The notes below the pieces were generated by a model that worked only from the letters and a program-made list of their open reading frames with translations, did no database searches and was not told the DNA's origin. The translations under genes and the position numbers were made by a program. This document shows, in pieces, positions 27,368 to 38,400 of a DNA stretch of 64,000 nt. The DNA lies in the NCBI GenBank assembly GCA_001880285.1, contig CP016269.1, positions 434,001-498,000 of the forward strand. Reading direction: 5' to 3'. Numbering within the stretch: the first letter of the stretch is position 1; every line of letters begins with the position of its first letter. The DNA is from Flavobacteriaceae bacterium UJ101 (lineage in GTDB: Bacteria > Bacteroidota > Bacteroidia > Flavobacteriales > UJ101).

Positions 27368-28819
27368 TTAATATCCAGGGTTCTGTCCCAAAGTAGCAGC
27401 ATCAATATTATTAATAGGAAACAATTCGTTCTTCCCTACTTGAAAACCAGCTATTACAGAACTAGCCTGACCTGTTCTAACTAAATCAAAAAATCGGTGT
27501 CCTTCAAAAGCTAATTCTAATCTTCTTTCTTCCCAAATAGCCGTTGTTAAAACACCTCCAGTAGATGTTATACCTGTTAAACCAGCACGTGAGCGAACTA
27601 AATTCAAATATTCTTGAGCCTTAGTATCTCCTAATCCACCACGATTATATGCTTCTGCAGCCATTAATAATACATCTGCATAACGAATGATTCTATAGTT
27701 ATTCAAATAGTTCAATTCTAATTGTGCACCTGAATAACCTGCTCTCGTAATATATTTATGATTAAATAAGCCATTATCTTTATATCCTTTACTATACGAA
27801 GCCCCTGTTGACGCTATCCATTCATTCATATCCAAGATTGTAGCATCACGCCTAGTATCATTAGAATTATAACGATCAAACAATTCTTGTGAAGGAATAT
27901 TAAAACTCCATCCTGTAGCGTATACATCACCTGAATAGGCTCTTGGACCATTCATAATAATTCCAAAATTTCCTTCTGAGCCTTGATAAAAACTCCAATC
28001 ATACCAATTTGAGGTATTGGTATGTTGTATTTCAAAAATGGACTCCTCATTATTTTCACCAGATTGTAACCATATTGAAGCAAAATCTGCAACTAAATTA
28101 TATTGTCCTGAATTAATTACTTCATCTAGCATAGCTGCGGATTCAGAAAATTTTTCCTGATACAAATAAACCTTTCCTAATAATGCCTGAGCCATTCTTT
28201 TGTTTGCTCTTCCAATTTCATTTGAAGTATTTGGCAATACAGCAATAGCGTTCAACAAATCAGTTTCGACTTGAATATAAACATCTGATTGAGAAGACCT
28301 TGTTAATGTTCCTGTTTGATCTGCTGTTAAACGTGCTTCAGTAAAAAGAGGAATATCTCCCCAAAACTTTGTCAACTCTGCATAATAATAAGCTCTTAAA
28401 AAATACACTTCTCCTAACAATTCTTGCTTCCGAGAAAAATCTAATTTATCAATATTCTGTACTATAAAATTGCATCGATTTACACCTTCATATAGATTTC
28501 GCCATATTGTTCTTAAATTCTCATTTACAGGATAATGAGTCATTAAATCAATTTCTTGTAATCCAATTACATCTGTAGCACTTTCACCTCCAGCAACTGA
28601 ATTATCAGAAGCTATATCTCCTATTTGTACTCGCAAATACCCCCATTGAAGAGGATCATAAGCTCCTATTAAAGCATCTTCATAATCTTGAGATGATTTA
28701 AAATAACTTTCAACAGTTTGTTCATATACACTACTTGGATCCGAATCTACTTCACTATCACATGAGTAAACGAATAGTACAAAACTTAAAATAAGTATAT
28801 TAAATATTTTCCTTTTCAT
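27368..28819 (-). CDS. SusD/RagB family glycan-binding lipoprotein
   Basis: 483 residues with lipobox VYSC (Cys20) followed by DSEVDSD. The SusD fold shows in the N-terminal YFKSSQDYEDALIGAYDPLQ, the TPR-like LLGEVYFLRAYYYAELTKFWGDIPL, and the C-terminal YADVLLMAAEAYNRGG and WEERRLELAFEGHRFFDLVR. It forms the lid of the SusCD outer-membrane import complex with the adjacent SusC (9-bp gap). Substrate preference is inferred from the GH16 gene that follows after 11 bp. Confidence 0.95.
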   Translation of the reverse strand: MKRKIFNILILSFVLFVYSCDSEVDSDPSSVYEQTVESYFKSSQDYEDALIGAYDPLQWGYLRVQIGDIASDNSVAGGESATDVIGLQEIDLMTHYPVNENLRTIWRNLYEGVNRCNFIVQNIDKLDFSRKQELLGEVYFLRAYYYAELTKFWGDIPLFTEARLTADQTGTLTRSSQSDVYIQVETDLLNAIAVLPNTSNEIGRANKRMAQALLGKVYLYQEKFSESAAMLDEVINSGQYNLVADFASIWLQSGENNEESIFEIQHTNTSNWYDWSFYQGSEGNFGIIMNGPRAYSGDVYATGWSFNIPSQELFDRYNSNDTRRDATILDMNEWIASTGASYSKGYKDNGLFNHKYITRAGYSGAQLELNYLNNYRIIRYADVLLMAAEAYNRGGLGDTKAQEYLNLVRSRAGLTGITSTGGVLTTAIWEERRLELAFEGHRFFDLVRTGQASSVIAGFQVGKNELFPINNIDAATLGQNPGY

Positions 28820-28828
28820 CTTTAAATT

Positions 28829-31800
28829 TTAAAAATTAATATTTATCCCCATCGACCATATTCTAGGTTGTGGATAACGCCCTCTATCAATACCTGTCTC
28901 TAAAATGTTACTACTAAAACTATCATCTGATTGAGCTGATATTTCGGGATCATAACCTGAATAATTAGTAAAAGTAAAAGCATTTTTAACAGCTGCATAA
29001 ACACGAACACTCTCTAGACCAACCTTACTCATTGACTCTTTAGGAATTGTATATCCTAATGAAATATTCTTTATTTTCAAGAAAGATCCATCCTCAACAT
29101 AATAATCTGAAATACGAGTATTTCTATTAGAATCAACATTTGTAACTCTAGGTGTTGTGTTTGAAGTTCCTGTTCCTGTCCATCTATCTAAAACACTAGC
29201 ATAACGGTTTGTAGGCACAGAGTTTCGTTCATAAGCCCTATACACATCATTTCCAATAAAACTAACTGTGTTCAATGCAAAATCAAACCCTTTATAATTT
29301 GCACCTAGATTCCAGCCTATTATAACGTCTGGAAAAGGATTTCCTATTTCTGTTTTATCACTGTCATTAATAATACCATCTCCATTAATATCTACATAAC
29401 GAAAATCTCCAGGAGCCGCACCTGTTTGTATAGCATGTTCATCAATTTCTGCTTGAGATTGAAAAATCCCATCGGTTTTATACCCGTAAAAATAACCTGC
29501 AGCATATCCCTCTTGAAAGCGAGTCAAATTAACCTCAGGAATACCAACAGCTCCTCCTTCTTGATAGTTTTGCTCTGCATTTACCTCTGTAACTTCATTT
29601 TTTATAGTAGTCACAGTTACACCTGTATTAATTTTAAAATTATTCGTTAACTCATGTTTAAAATTTAACGTTAAATCAATACCACTATTTTCTACTGTTC
29701 CAATATTTGAGTAGGGAGCTTCTGCTATTCCAAAATAACCTGATAATTCAGGTTGAAATAGTAAGTCTTTGGTTTCTTTTTGATAATAATCAAAAGATAA
29801 CGAAACCATATTATTCCAAAATTCAGAATCAAAACCAATATTCCACTGTCCTTGCTCTTCCCAATGAACATCAGGATTAGCATAATTTAAAGCAGTTGAA
29901 CCATTTGTTATAGAGTCATCAAATGTATAATTAGGAAAACCATTGATACGTTCTACATATTGATAATTTCTGATTTGATCATTTCCTGTAATTCCATAAG
30001 ATCCTCTTAATTTCAAATAATTTACAGCATTTAAATTAAAGAAATCTTCTTTTGTAATAACCCATCCTCCAGATATTGACCAAAAATTACCAAATTTATA
30101 ATTATCTCCAAATTTGGTTGATCCATCTCTTCTATATATACCTGACAACAAATATTTACCTTCATAATCATAATTTAAACGTGCGAAATAAGAAAGATTA
30201 GTTTCATCATACTGCCACGAAGCATTATCTCTCCCTCCTTCAATTGTACCTGTAGCTGAGCTAATATCAGCAAATTCCCATGAATTATAAGGTACTCCTT
30301 GTCTCGTTGCAGACAACTGATCTCCTTTATTTTTTTGTAAAGATATCCCAACAACCGATTGAAAATTATGCTTATCATTTAATGAAATATCATAGTTTAT
30401 AAAATTATCCCAAGTACTAGTATAATATGTTGTTTTATTTTCTGTAACTGTATTAGAACCACTTGGCGTTACCTCTCCATTCATTTCGTATTTACCTGTT
30501 GCAGAATTATATATTAGAACAGATTGTTCAATTCCATTAGTATCCACTCCTCTACTAGTTTGATTATGCTCATCTCCATAGTAAACAAAGGGATTAAATC
30601 CTTTATAATCTACATTAGAATATGCATATCCAAAACGTGATGTTGCTTTTAAACCTTTTGCTAAATCAGCTCCTAATTCAATTTTACCTGAGATCTTATT
30701 TGTTTCATTTTCATTAAAATTATTAGCTAACATAGCTAACGGATTCTTAATCTCTTGTGTTATATAATCTGAGGTACCAAAGGAACCATCAGCATTATAT
30801 GCTGGAGTTGTAGGATCCATATTTAAAGCATTACCTATAATTCCTCCATAGCCAGACTCCTGAACAGATTTATTTTTAATGTTAGTATAATTAGTATTAA
30901 TACTTAAATTAAATCGTTCTAAAAAATTCGTAGATACATTTGATGTAACTGTCAATCGATCAAAGAAGTTATTTTTTTCTCCTCCAACAATACCTCCTTG
31001 ACTTAAATAGCCTGTTGAAAATAAATAGGTAGTATTTTCGCCTCCTCCCCTTAAAGAAAGTGTGTGTGTCATAATTGGAGCTGTTTTAAAAATTTCATCT
31101 TGCCAATCTGTTCCTTCTCCTAAAGAAGCTATATTATTAAAAACTAAATCTTCACCTGAAGCAATAGCTGCTTCATTTCGAATTGCAGCATATTCTTGTG
31201 CATTCAAAACATCTATAGTCCGTGGAACTTCTTGAATCCCATAATATCCCGTATACGAAATTTTAGGACGCATATTTTTACGCCCCTTTTTTAGTTCCAC
31301 TAATATAACTCCATTAGCTCCCTTCACTCCATAAATAGCAGCAGAAGCATCTTTTATTACATTGATCGATTTAACATCATCTGGATTTAATGCATTAAAA
31401 TCTGCTAAAGTAAGTTGTACTCCATCAATAATAACTAAAGGGTCTGAATTTCCATTTGTAGGAATCCCTCTTATTAAAACTTTAGGTTTTTCACCAGGAA
31501 CACCCGTTCCCATAACCGTAACTCCAGATGCTGACCCCTGCAGAGCTTCTTCAACACGTACTGGTTTTATTTGCTGTATTATATCCTCTCCTACTTGTGA
31601 CATTGCTGCAGAAACCTTCTTCAATTCTTGATTTCCAAACCCAACAGCCACAACGGTCACTTCATCTATTTCAGTTCCTCCTTCTGTTAAAACCATATCA
31701 ATATCTGGAGAATCACTAACGATTACTTCTTGATCATCCATTCCTAAAAAAGAAAAAATTAATATATCTCCTTTCTCAGCAGTAATTTCATAACTTCCAT

Positions 31801-31957
31801 CTAGATCTGAATAAACTTCATTTTCAGTTCCTTTTATCATTACAGATACTTCAGGTAAACGTTCTCCTTCTCCATCAGTAATGATACCTTTTATGACTTG
31901 TTGACTCCATATAAAATTAGAGCAAATTAACATAAACAGTATAATTTTAGTTCTCAT
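28829..31957 (-). CDS. SusC/RagA TonB-dependent outer-membrane transporter
   Basis: 1042 residues with a Sec signal peptide (to about IWSQQ), a carboxypeptidase-D regulatory-like domain (about 20-95: GIITDGEGERLPEVSVMIKG), a linker with EIDEVTVVAVGFG, a plug domain (about 110-235: LIRGIPTNGNSDPLVIIDG, INVIKDASAAIYGVKGANG) and the large beta-barrel ending RIWSMGININF. It imports glycan fragments into the periplasm using TonB energy. First gene of the locus, divergent from dapD across a 377-bp gap. A -7 box TAATTTTG lies 35 bp before its ATG. Confidence 0.96.
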   Translation of the reverse strand: MRTKIILFMLICSNFIWSQQVIKGIITDGEGERLPEVSVMIKGTENEVYSDLDGSYEITAEKGDILIFSFLGMDDQEVIVSDSPDIDMVLTEGGTEIDEVTVVAVGFGNQELKKVSAAMSQVGEDIIQQIKPVRVEEALQGSASGVTVMGTGVPGEKPKVLIRGIPTNGNSDPLVIIDGVQLTLADFNALNPDDVKSINVIKDASAAIYGVKGANGVILVELKKGRKNMRPKISYTGYYGIQEVPRTIDVLNAQEYAAIRNEAAIASGEDLVFNNIASLGEGTDWQDEIFKTAPIMTHTLSLRGGGENTTYLFSTGYLSQGGIVGGEKNNFFDRLTVTSNVSTNFLERFNLSINTNYTNIKNKSVQESGYGGIIGNALNMDPTTPAYNADGSFGTSDYITQEIKNPLAMLANNFNENETNKISGKIELGADLAKGLKATSRFGYAYSNVDYKGFNPFVYYGDEHNQTSRGVDTNGIEQSVLIYNSATGKYEMNGEVTPSGSNTVTENKTTYYTSTWDNFINYDISLNDKHNFQSVVGISLQKNKGDQLSATRQGVPYNSWEFADISSATGTIEGGRDNASWQYDETNLSYFARLNYDYEGKYLLSGIYRRDGSTKFGDNYKFGNFWSISGGWVITKEDFFNLNAVNYLKLRGSYGITGNDQIRNYQYVERINGFPNYTFDDSITNGSTALNYANPDVHWEEQGQWNIGFDSEFWNNMVSLSFDYYQKETKDLLFQPELSGYFGIAEAPYSNIGTVENSGIDLTLNFKHELTNNFKINTGVTVTTIKNEVTEVNAEQNYQEGGAVGIPEVNLTRFQEGYAAGYFYGYKTDGIFQSQAEIDEHAIQTGAAPGDFRYVDINGDGIINDSDKTEIGNPFPDVIIGWNLGANYKGFDFALNTVSFIGNDVYRAYERNSVPTNRYASVLDRWTGTGTSNTTPRVTNVDSNRNTRISDYYVEDGSFLKIKNISLGYTIPKESMSKVGLESVRVYAAVKNAFTFTNYSGYDPEISAQSDDSFSSNILETGIDRGRYPQPRIWSMGININF

Positions 31958-31991
31958 ATAATTTTGATTTTGGTATTTAATTGAATCTTTT

Positions 31992-31999
31992 CAAAATTA
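31992..31999 (-). promoter_or_regulatory. Probable -7 box of the susC-susD-GH16 operon
   Basis: The plus strand reads CAAAATTA, so the minus strand reads TAATTTTG, an exact TAnnTTTG match, 35 bp upstream of the SusC start. A -33 TTG is not evident, which is common in activator-dependent promoters. Confidence 0.5.
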
Positions 32000-32307
32000 C
32001 CTTTAAAACTAAAATGATTAACTTTTTTATAACCTATATATTATCTATACATTATAAAAAAAGAACTTTTAATACTAAAAATTTAAAAATATAAATTATT
32101 GATTATAAAATATTTATGATTTAATAAAAGTATTAAATACACCAATAAATTATCATGTTAAAAAATAATTGTTGTATAGAATAATTTAACTTAAAATAAA
32201 GTATTAAATTACCACAATAAGTATATTTTAATCTATTATATAGATAAAATTCATTGTACAAAAAGTAAAAACAATACAATAAATAACAAAAAATAATTCT
32301 CATAGAT

Positions 32308-32315
32308 TATATTTG
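32308..32315 (+). promoter_or_regulatory. Probable -7 box of dapD
   Basis: TATATTTG matches TAnnTTTG exactly, 19 bp before the dapD ATG, giving a short leader. No clear -33 TTG was seen. Confidence 0.5.
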
Positions 32316-32334
32316 TATAAAATACAACAAGTAG

Positions 32335-33150
32335 ATGGAAGCTATTAAAAATATAATTGAAAAAGCGTGGGATAATCGCGATTTATTAAAAGAACAAAGC
32401 ACACAAGATGCTGTTAGAAAGATTGTTTCATTATTAGATAAAGGTGAAATTCGTGTAGCAGAACCTGTTGGTGACCAATGGCAAGTAAACGAGTGGGTAA
32501 AAAAAGCTGTTGTAATGTACTTCCCTATTCAAGCTATGGAAACGATTGAAATAGGTCCTTTTGAATTTCATGATAAAATTCCTTTAAAAAAGAATTATAA
32601 AGAGCAAGGTGTTCGTGTTGTACCACATGCTATTGCACGACATGGATCTTATTTAGCTGAAGGAACCATTATGATGCCTTCTTATGTAAATATAGGAGCT
32701 TATGTTGACGGAGGAACTATGGTAGATACTTGGGCTACAGTTGGTTCTTGTGCTCAAATTGGTAAAAATGTTCACTTAAGCGGTGGTGTTGGAATAGGTG
32801 GGGTTTTAGAACCTTTACAAGCAGCCCCTGTTATTATTGAAGATAATGCTTTTATCGGATCACGTTGTATCGTTGTAGAAGGTGTTCATGTAGGTAAAGA
32901 AGCAGTTTTGGGTGCTAATGTTGTATTAACAGCTTCTACCAAAATTATTGATGTCACAGGAGATGAACCTAAAGAATTTAAAGGTTTTGTACCTCCTCGT
33001 TCAGTTGTTATCCCAGGAAGTTATCCTAAAAAGTTTGCTGCCGGTACTTATAATGTTCCTTGTGCTTTAATTATCGGAACACGTAAAGAAAGTACAAACA
33101 AAAAAACATCTTTAAATGACGCACTTCGTGAATATGATGTTTCTGTTTAA
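32335..33150 (+). CDS. dapD: 2,3,4,5-tetrahydropyridine-2,6-dicarboxylate N-succinyltransferase
   Basis: 271 residues, the normal length for DapD. The N-terminal helical part (to about residue 100) is followed by the left-handed beta-helix of hexapeptide repeats (MPSYVNIGAYVDGGTMVDTWATVGSCAQIG, positions about 117-145) and the C-terminal KKFAAGTYNVPCALIIG. It succinylates tetrahydrodipicolinate in the lysine and meso-diaminopimelate pathway, in the cytosol, using succinyl-CoA. It is a single-gene unit, divergent from the PUL and ended by a strong bidirectional terminator shared with typA. It marks the border between the PUL and core genes. Confidence 0.97.
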   Translation: MEAIKNIIEKAWDNRDLLKEQSTQDAVRKIVSLLDKGEIRVAEPVGDQWQVNEWVKKAVVMYFPIQAMETIEIGPFEFHDKIPLKKNYKEQGVRVVPHAIARHGSYLAEGTIMMPSYVNIGAYVDGGTMVDTWATVGSCAQIGKNVHLSGGVGIGGVLEPLQAAPVIIEDNAFIGSRCIVVEGVHVGKEAVLGANVVLTASTKIIDVTGDEPKEFKGFVPPRSVVIPGSYPKKFAAGTYNVPCALIIGTRKESTNKKTSLNDALREYDVSV

Positions 33151-33180
33151 CAGATAACCTATTATCAATTTATAAAAGAA

Positions 33181-33212
33181 AAAGGATGTTAAAATTAATT
33201 TTAACATCCTTT
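33181..33212. terminator. Bidirectional terminator between dapD and typA
   Basis: A perfect 32-bp palindrome with arms AAAGGATGTTAAAATT and AATTTTAACATCCTTT lies between convergent genes. T-rich sequence follows on the plus side and A-rich sequence (T-rich on minus) precedes it. Confidence 0.85.
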
Positions 33213-33233
33213 ATTATTTTTACTAAATAATTT

Positions 33234-35042
33234 TTATGTTTTGTTCCCTGCTCTTTTACGTTCATTTTCTGTAAGTAAAATCTTACGTAAACGAATATTC
33301 CCTGGAGTTACTTCTACATATTCATCTTTCTGGATAAACTCTAACGCTTCTTCTAATGAGAATTTAATGGCAGGTGCAATTTTAACCTTATCATCAGCTC
33401 CAGCAGAACGCACATTAGATAATTTCTTAGTTTTTGTAATATTCACTACCATATCTTCTCTACGTGCATTTTCTCCTATTACCTGTCCTTCATAAATATC
33501 TTCACCTGGTTCCACAAAGAATTTTCCTCGATCTTGTAATTTATCTAATGAATACGGTATCGCTGTACCTTTTTCCATTGAAATTAAAGAACCATTTAAA
33601 CGTTCTGGAATTCCTCCTTTAATTGGTTGATATTCTTTAAAACGATGCGCCATAATAGCTTCTCCAGCTGTTGCTGTTAATAATTGATTACGTAAACCTA
33701 TAATTCCTCTTGAAGGAATGATAAATTCACACACCATACGCTCACCTTTGGCTTCCATACTTAACATTTCTCCTTTTCGCAAAGAAACCATTTCTACTGC
33801 TTTACCTGAAACAGATTCTGGTAAATCAATCGTTAACTCTTCAAAAGGTTCACATTTCTGACCATCAATTTCTTTAATAATTACTTGTGGCTGACCAATT
33901 TGCAATTCATAACCTTCACGGCGCATGGTTTCAATTAATACTGATAAATGAAGTATTCCTCGTCCATACACTAAGAATTTATCTGCTGAATTCGTTTCTT
34001 CAACACGTAAAGCTAAGTTTTTCTCTAATTCTTTTTCTAAACGTTCTTTTATATGACGTGAGGTTACAAATTTACCTTCTTTACCAAAGAAAGGTGAGTC
34101 ATTAATTGTAAATAACATACTCATTGTAGGCTCATCAATTGCAATCGTTTCTAAACCTTCTGGATTTTCAGCATCAGCAATAGTATCTCCTATTTCAAAA
34201 CCTTCTAATCCAACAATAGCACATATATCACCAGCCTCAACTTGCCCTACTTTTTTACGTCCTAACCCATCAAAAGTATGGATTTCTTTTATTTTAGATT
34301 TTAAAATAGAACCATCTCTTTTCACTAAAGAAACTTGTTGGTTTTCTTTTAAAATACCTCTTTGTAAACGGCCAATAGCTATACGTCCTGTAAAAGAAGA
34401 GAAATCTAATGAAGTAATCAACATTTGAGGTGTTCCCTCTACATCTACTTTTGGTGCAGGAATATGCTCTACAACCATATCCAACAATGGTTCGATATTT
34501 TCTGTTTGAACTTTCCAATCTTCACTCATCCAGTTATTTTTAGCAGAACCATACACACATGGAAAATCCATTTGCCATTCTTCTGCTCCCAATTCAAACA
34601 TTAAATCGAAAACCTTCTCATGTACTTCTTCAGGTGTACAGTTTTCTTTATCTACTTTGTTTACAACTACAATTGGTTTTAACTTTAAATTAATTGCTTT
34701 TTGTAGTACAAAACGTGTTTGAGGCATAGGACCTTCAAAAGCATCTACTAAAAGTAGCACTCCATCTGCCATATTCAATACGCGCTCAACCTCACCTCCA
34801 AAATCGGCGTGTCCCGGAGTATCAATAATGTTAATTTTAGTTCCTTTATAATTTACCGAAACGTTTTTAGAGGTAATTGTAATCCCTCTTTCTCTTTCTA
34901 GATCATTATTATCTAAAATTAAATCTCCTGTATTTTCATTTTCTCTAAACAGTTGACAATGGTACATAATTTTATCTACCAAAGTAGTTTTACCATGGTC
35001 AACGTGTGCGATAATCGCAATATTGCGCATTGAATTCGACAT
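33234..35042 (-). CDS. typA: Ribosome-associated GTPase TypA/BipA
   Basis: 602 residues with the translation-factor G domain: [13 protein letters not shown] (G1), RGITITSK (G2), [16 protein letters not shown] (G3) and NKVDKENC (G4). EF-Tu-like domain 2, EF-G-like domains and the BipA-specific C-terminal region follow ([42 protein letters not shown]). It is a stress- and assembly-related GTPase of the ribosome, found in nearly all Bacteroidota. The ATG at 35042 is used; an internal ATG four codons on is equally possible. A -7 box lies 31 bp upstream. It is convergent with dapD. Confidence 0.96.
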   Translation of the reverse strand: MSNSMRNIAIIAHVDHGKTTLVDKIMYHCQLFRENENTGDLILDNNDLERERGITITSKNVSVNYKGTKINIIDTPGHADFGGEVERVLNMADGVLLLVDAFEGPMPQTRFVLQKAINLKLKPIVVVNKVDKENCTPEEVHEKVFDLMFELGAEEWQMDFPCVYGSAKNNWMSEDWKVQTENIEPLLDMVVEHIPAPKVDVEGTPQMLITSLDFSSFTGRIAIGRLQRGILKENQQVSLVKRDGSILKSKIKEIHTFDGLGRKKVGQVEAGDICAIVGLEGFEIGDTIADAENPEGLETIAIDEPTMSMLFTINDSPFFGKEGKFVTSRHIKERLEKELEKNLALRVEETNSADKFLVYGRGILHLSVLIETMRREGYELQIGQPQVIIKEIDGQKCEPFEELTIDLPESVSGKAVEMVSLRKGEMLSMEAKGERMVCEFIIPSRGIIGLRNQLLTATAGEAIMAHRFKEYQPIKGGIPERLNGSLISMEKGTAIPYSLDKLQDRGKFFVEPGEDIYEGQVIGENARREDMVVNITKTKKLSNVRSAGADDKVKIAPAIKFSLEEALEFIQKDEYVEVTPGNIRLRKILLTENERKRAGNKT

Positions 35043-35072
35043 AAATAATCCTTATTCTCAATTAATAACGGG

Positions 35073-35080
35073 CAAAAGTA
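35073..35080 (-). promoter_or_regulatory. Probable -7 box of typA
   Basis: CAAAAGTA on the plus strand is TACTTTTG on the minus strand, an exact TAnnTTTG match 31 bp before the typA start. Confidence 0.45.
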
Positions 35081-35190
35081 CAATTTTAATTTTACTAATG
35101 TGGTTTTTTCATTATAAAGAATTATTATTTTTGTAATAAACAGCCTCTTTTTACTTATTTTAATAGTCTTAAACTATATCGTATTTTAAA

Positions 35191-35360
35191 ATGAACATCC
35201 TTATTGAAACAGAACGACTCATATTAAGAGAATTCAATCTTTCTGATGCTAAAAACATATATGAATTATTCGTGTTTTAGAGAAAATAGGTATGTCATAT
35301 TGGAAAAAAGACACTTATGAAGGCATCCAAAATGCTTTATATTATCATATTAAAAAATGA
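35191..35360 (+). pseudogene. GNAT acetyltransferase (RimJ/RimL type) remnant with the middle deleted
   Basis: From the ATG at 35191 the frame reads MNILIETERLILREFNLSDA then KNIYELFVF and a stop, a typical start of an Acetyltransf_3 GNAT protein. From about 35271, in another frame, the bases read RVLEKIGMSYWKKDTYEGIQ then NALYYHIKK and a stop at 35360, the typical C-terminus of the same family. The central part, including the acetyl-CoA site (roughly 110-120 codons by family length), is missing, with a frame change at the junction near 35268-35271. A TATTTTTG -7 box (35126-35133) and a terminator still flank it. The remnant cannot make an active enzyme. Confidence 0.85.
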
Positions 35361-35388
35361 GTTGTGAAAAATAACACAACTCATTTTT
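35353..35388. terminator. Bidirectional terminator
   Basis: Arms AAAAATGAGTTGTG (35353-35366) and CACAACTCATTTTT (35375-35388) pair perfectly around an 8-nt loop, so T-runs are present on both strands. It ends the acetyltransferase remnant on plus and the M4 peptidase transcript on minus. Confidence 0.85.
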
Positions 35389-35416
35389 ATCATCATAAAC
35401 CCAAAATATTTATTTA

Positions 35417-38400
35417 TTATTGTTTCATTATTTTCTTTGTAATCGATTTCTGACCATCATTAATCTCTACTATATAAACACCTCTTGGTAAATCAGCTAC
35501 ATTAATTCCTCTAGAATCAATTTTCCCTACTTTTACTACTTGCCCTGTAAAACTTAGAATTCTATAACTCGAATTTATAGTACGGTCTGTATCTAAATCA
35601 ATGTTCAACATTGCTTTTACAGGATTAGGATATAGACTAATATAATCTTTTGAATTTTCATTCGAAATATTTGATCCTAATGATTTTGATTCATTGAAAG
35701 CTGCAACACCTGCTGAGCCATTTACAAATTCAACAGTATAATCTTCTACTTCACCGTATGTAAATGATCCACATGCTGTTGGTGCTCCTCCATACTTCAT
35801 GGAAACTCTTAATCTAGTTTTCCCTCCAAAAACAGTTTCTGGAACTGTAAAATCTTGATATAAATTTCCTGTACTTCTTGAATCTCCTTCAAAAACAACT
35901 TCATCAGCTTCGAAACTACCATCTCGATCATAATCAATCCAAGCTTTCCAATATTCTCTATAAGAAGGACCTGAGAATCCTGCACTCACATTTAAACGAT
36001 TTGCTCCAAACATATAAACCTTCATCACTTGATCTGTAAAGTCACTGTAACTTGACGCTCCTGAATCATTATTAATTCCACCCATTGAAACATTATCAAT
36101 CCATTCATAACTTACAATATTTCCTTTTGAGTCACAATACTCAGGTACCGTATTTATGGTTGCAACTGGAGATTTTTCTGATCGATTTAAGGACGCATCT
36201 CTCGCAATCACATAAAAACGATAAGTAGTTCCTCCTGATAATCCTGTCACATTCCAAGTTCTCTCACTTGTTTCACCAATTAATACATCATCTTGATACA
36301 CTTCATATGCTTCTACCCCTACATTATCTGTTGAAGCACCCCATCCTAAATCAACTGAAAAAGTAGTTACTCCACTAGAAGACATTGGAGTTGGTGCAGT
36401 TGGTGCTTCTGTATCGATATTACTATCTGAAATAATATTCAATGTATAATCTTCTACTTCTCCATAATCAAATACTTCACAAGGTGTTGGAAGCTCACCA
36501 TATTTCATTGCAATACGCATTCGTGTTTCCCCAGTAGTTGCTGAACCTGGTATTGTAAAAGTACCTACAATTGGTGTATCAGTAGAAATTTCTTTACTGA
36601 AAACTTCTTCTCCTAAATCTTCAAAATCTCCATCAGCATTATAATCTACCCATACACCATAAGCCTCTTCATAGGCATCTCCAGACCACTTTGGTGTAAT
36701 CGTTATCGTATATGTTTGACTTTTCAAAACATCTGTTGACACTGAAGTATGATCTGAATATCCATTTCCTCCGTCAGATGTATGACTAATATCTCCTATT
36801 TCTACTTTTTGAATAAATTCATCTGCTACACTTGTACCTTTAGAAAGACAATAATTCACATCTCCATATTCACTACCTACACCAATTGCATAAAAAGCAT
36901 TAGCTGTAGCAATTACTTCTGGAGAACCTTCTCCATAAAGGTCTTCTGCGGCAGTAACACCAAAGGTTCTAGCATCTGAAAAAATTGAGTATGCTGATAA
37001 ATAAACAGTTTCTAATCTATAAGCAATTTTAGCTGCTTTTTCAATACCAATTCCTGTTACATTATAACTATTCCCTAAATCATTTGTTCCTGTTTTTCCT
37101 TCTGTTAAGATATAAAACCAATGATTGAAAACACTTGAATTTGTATGTACTCCACAATAGTCATTTGACTGAGTCGGGAAACCACAAATAACTTCTTGCC
37201 AATTCGTTCCTCCATAAGTGTCAGGATATCCAAGTGATTTAGGGTTACTCATAGAGCGTAAAGCTTCAGATCCTACTCTTCGATCAATTTCATCACCAAT
37301 TAACCATATAGCATCACTAGGATCCGCATCATTTCCATTTCCTTTTGCATAATGCTCTACAACTGCTCCCCAGATATCTGAAAAACTTTCATTCAAAGCA
37401 CCTGCTTCCCCTTGGTAAACTAAATTTGCTGTACTTGTACAAAGTGCATGACCAATTTCATGAGCTGCTACATCAATACTCGTTAAAGCATCAAAATAAC
37501 CATTTCCTTCTGCTCCATTTGAACTTCCATCTCCATACGACATCACTTCACCATTCCAAAAAGCATTATCATAATTGGTTCCTACATGAACATAGCTTCT
37601 AATTTCAGCTCCTGCATCATCATAACTATCACGATTATGCTTTGTTTTAAAGTAATCATATGTTTTTTCAGCTCCCCAATGCGCATCCAATGCTGCATTA
37701 TCTTTGTTCGTGCTGTGCTCTGCTGTTGTCCAATTATTATCGTTATCCGTAAATTCTGTATAATTTGTCACATAAGGAAATCCTTCTGGATTTTGATTCC
37801 CTGCATTTCGTGTATACACCTTTCTTATATCATCATTTAATGTAAATTGTCCTGCTGTACTTCGAGTTTCAATTGACTGTGTACCACTATAACGTGTCTC
37901 TGCTTGATTGGTCAACACATAATTTATGTCTAATAATTCATTATTAAATGACTCTACCGAAACTATTTCTGACTCATGAACTGTATGTTCTGTCCATTTT
38001 TTACCATGACTAAAATCTCCTAAATGTTTTATAATAGGATTATACAACAATTTTTCTCCTGTCATAGCATCGATGTATAAATCTCCTCTACTGATTGGAT
38101 CTGCAGCAAAAATATCAAATTTATAAGCTAGTCTAGTTTTTGCTTCATCTTTCTTATTATTTGGTAAAGGTAATATGACTAACTCACCATATGGTTTTTG
38201 ATAATGATTTATTTCAGCAGCTCTTTCAGGATACTCCCACATATAATTTTTAGCTCCTGTATATAGGATCGCTTTTTTAAAAGCTTCTTCATTTGTTAGC
38301 TTGGGTTTTACATTAAAATTTTGCACTAACTTAAAATCTCCATTCGCTTTTTCAATCTGCCCTTTTCTTGAATGAACGGTATAGGTTGAAAACTCAACTT

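Larger units (their letters stand above)
31958..32334. other. 377-bp divergent intergenic region between susC and dapD
   Basis: There is no gene. The region is very AT-rich. It contains the susC -7 box, the dapD -7 box (32308-32315) and, at 32210-32219, TACCACAATA, which matches 9 of 11 positions of the operator unit found upstream of the barrel-fusion operon when read one base further. A TGTTGT half-like core lies at about 32170-32175. Confidence 0.5.
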
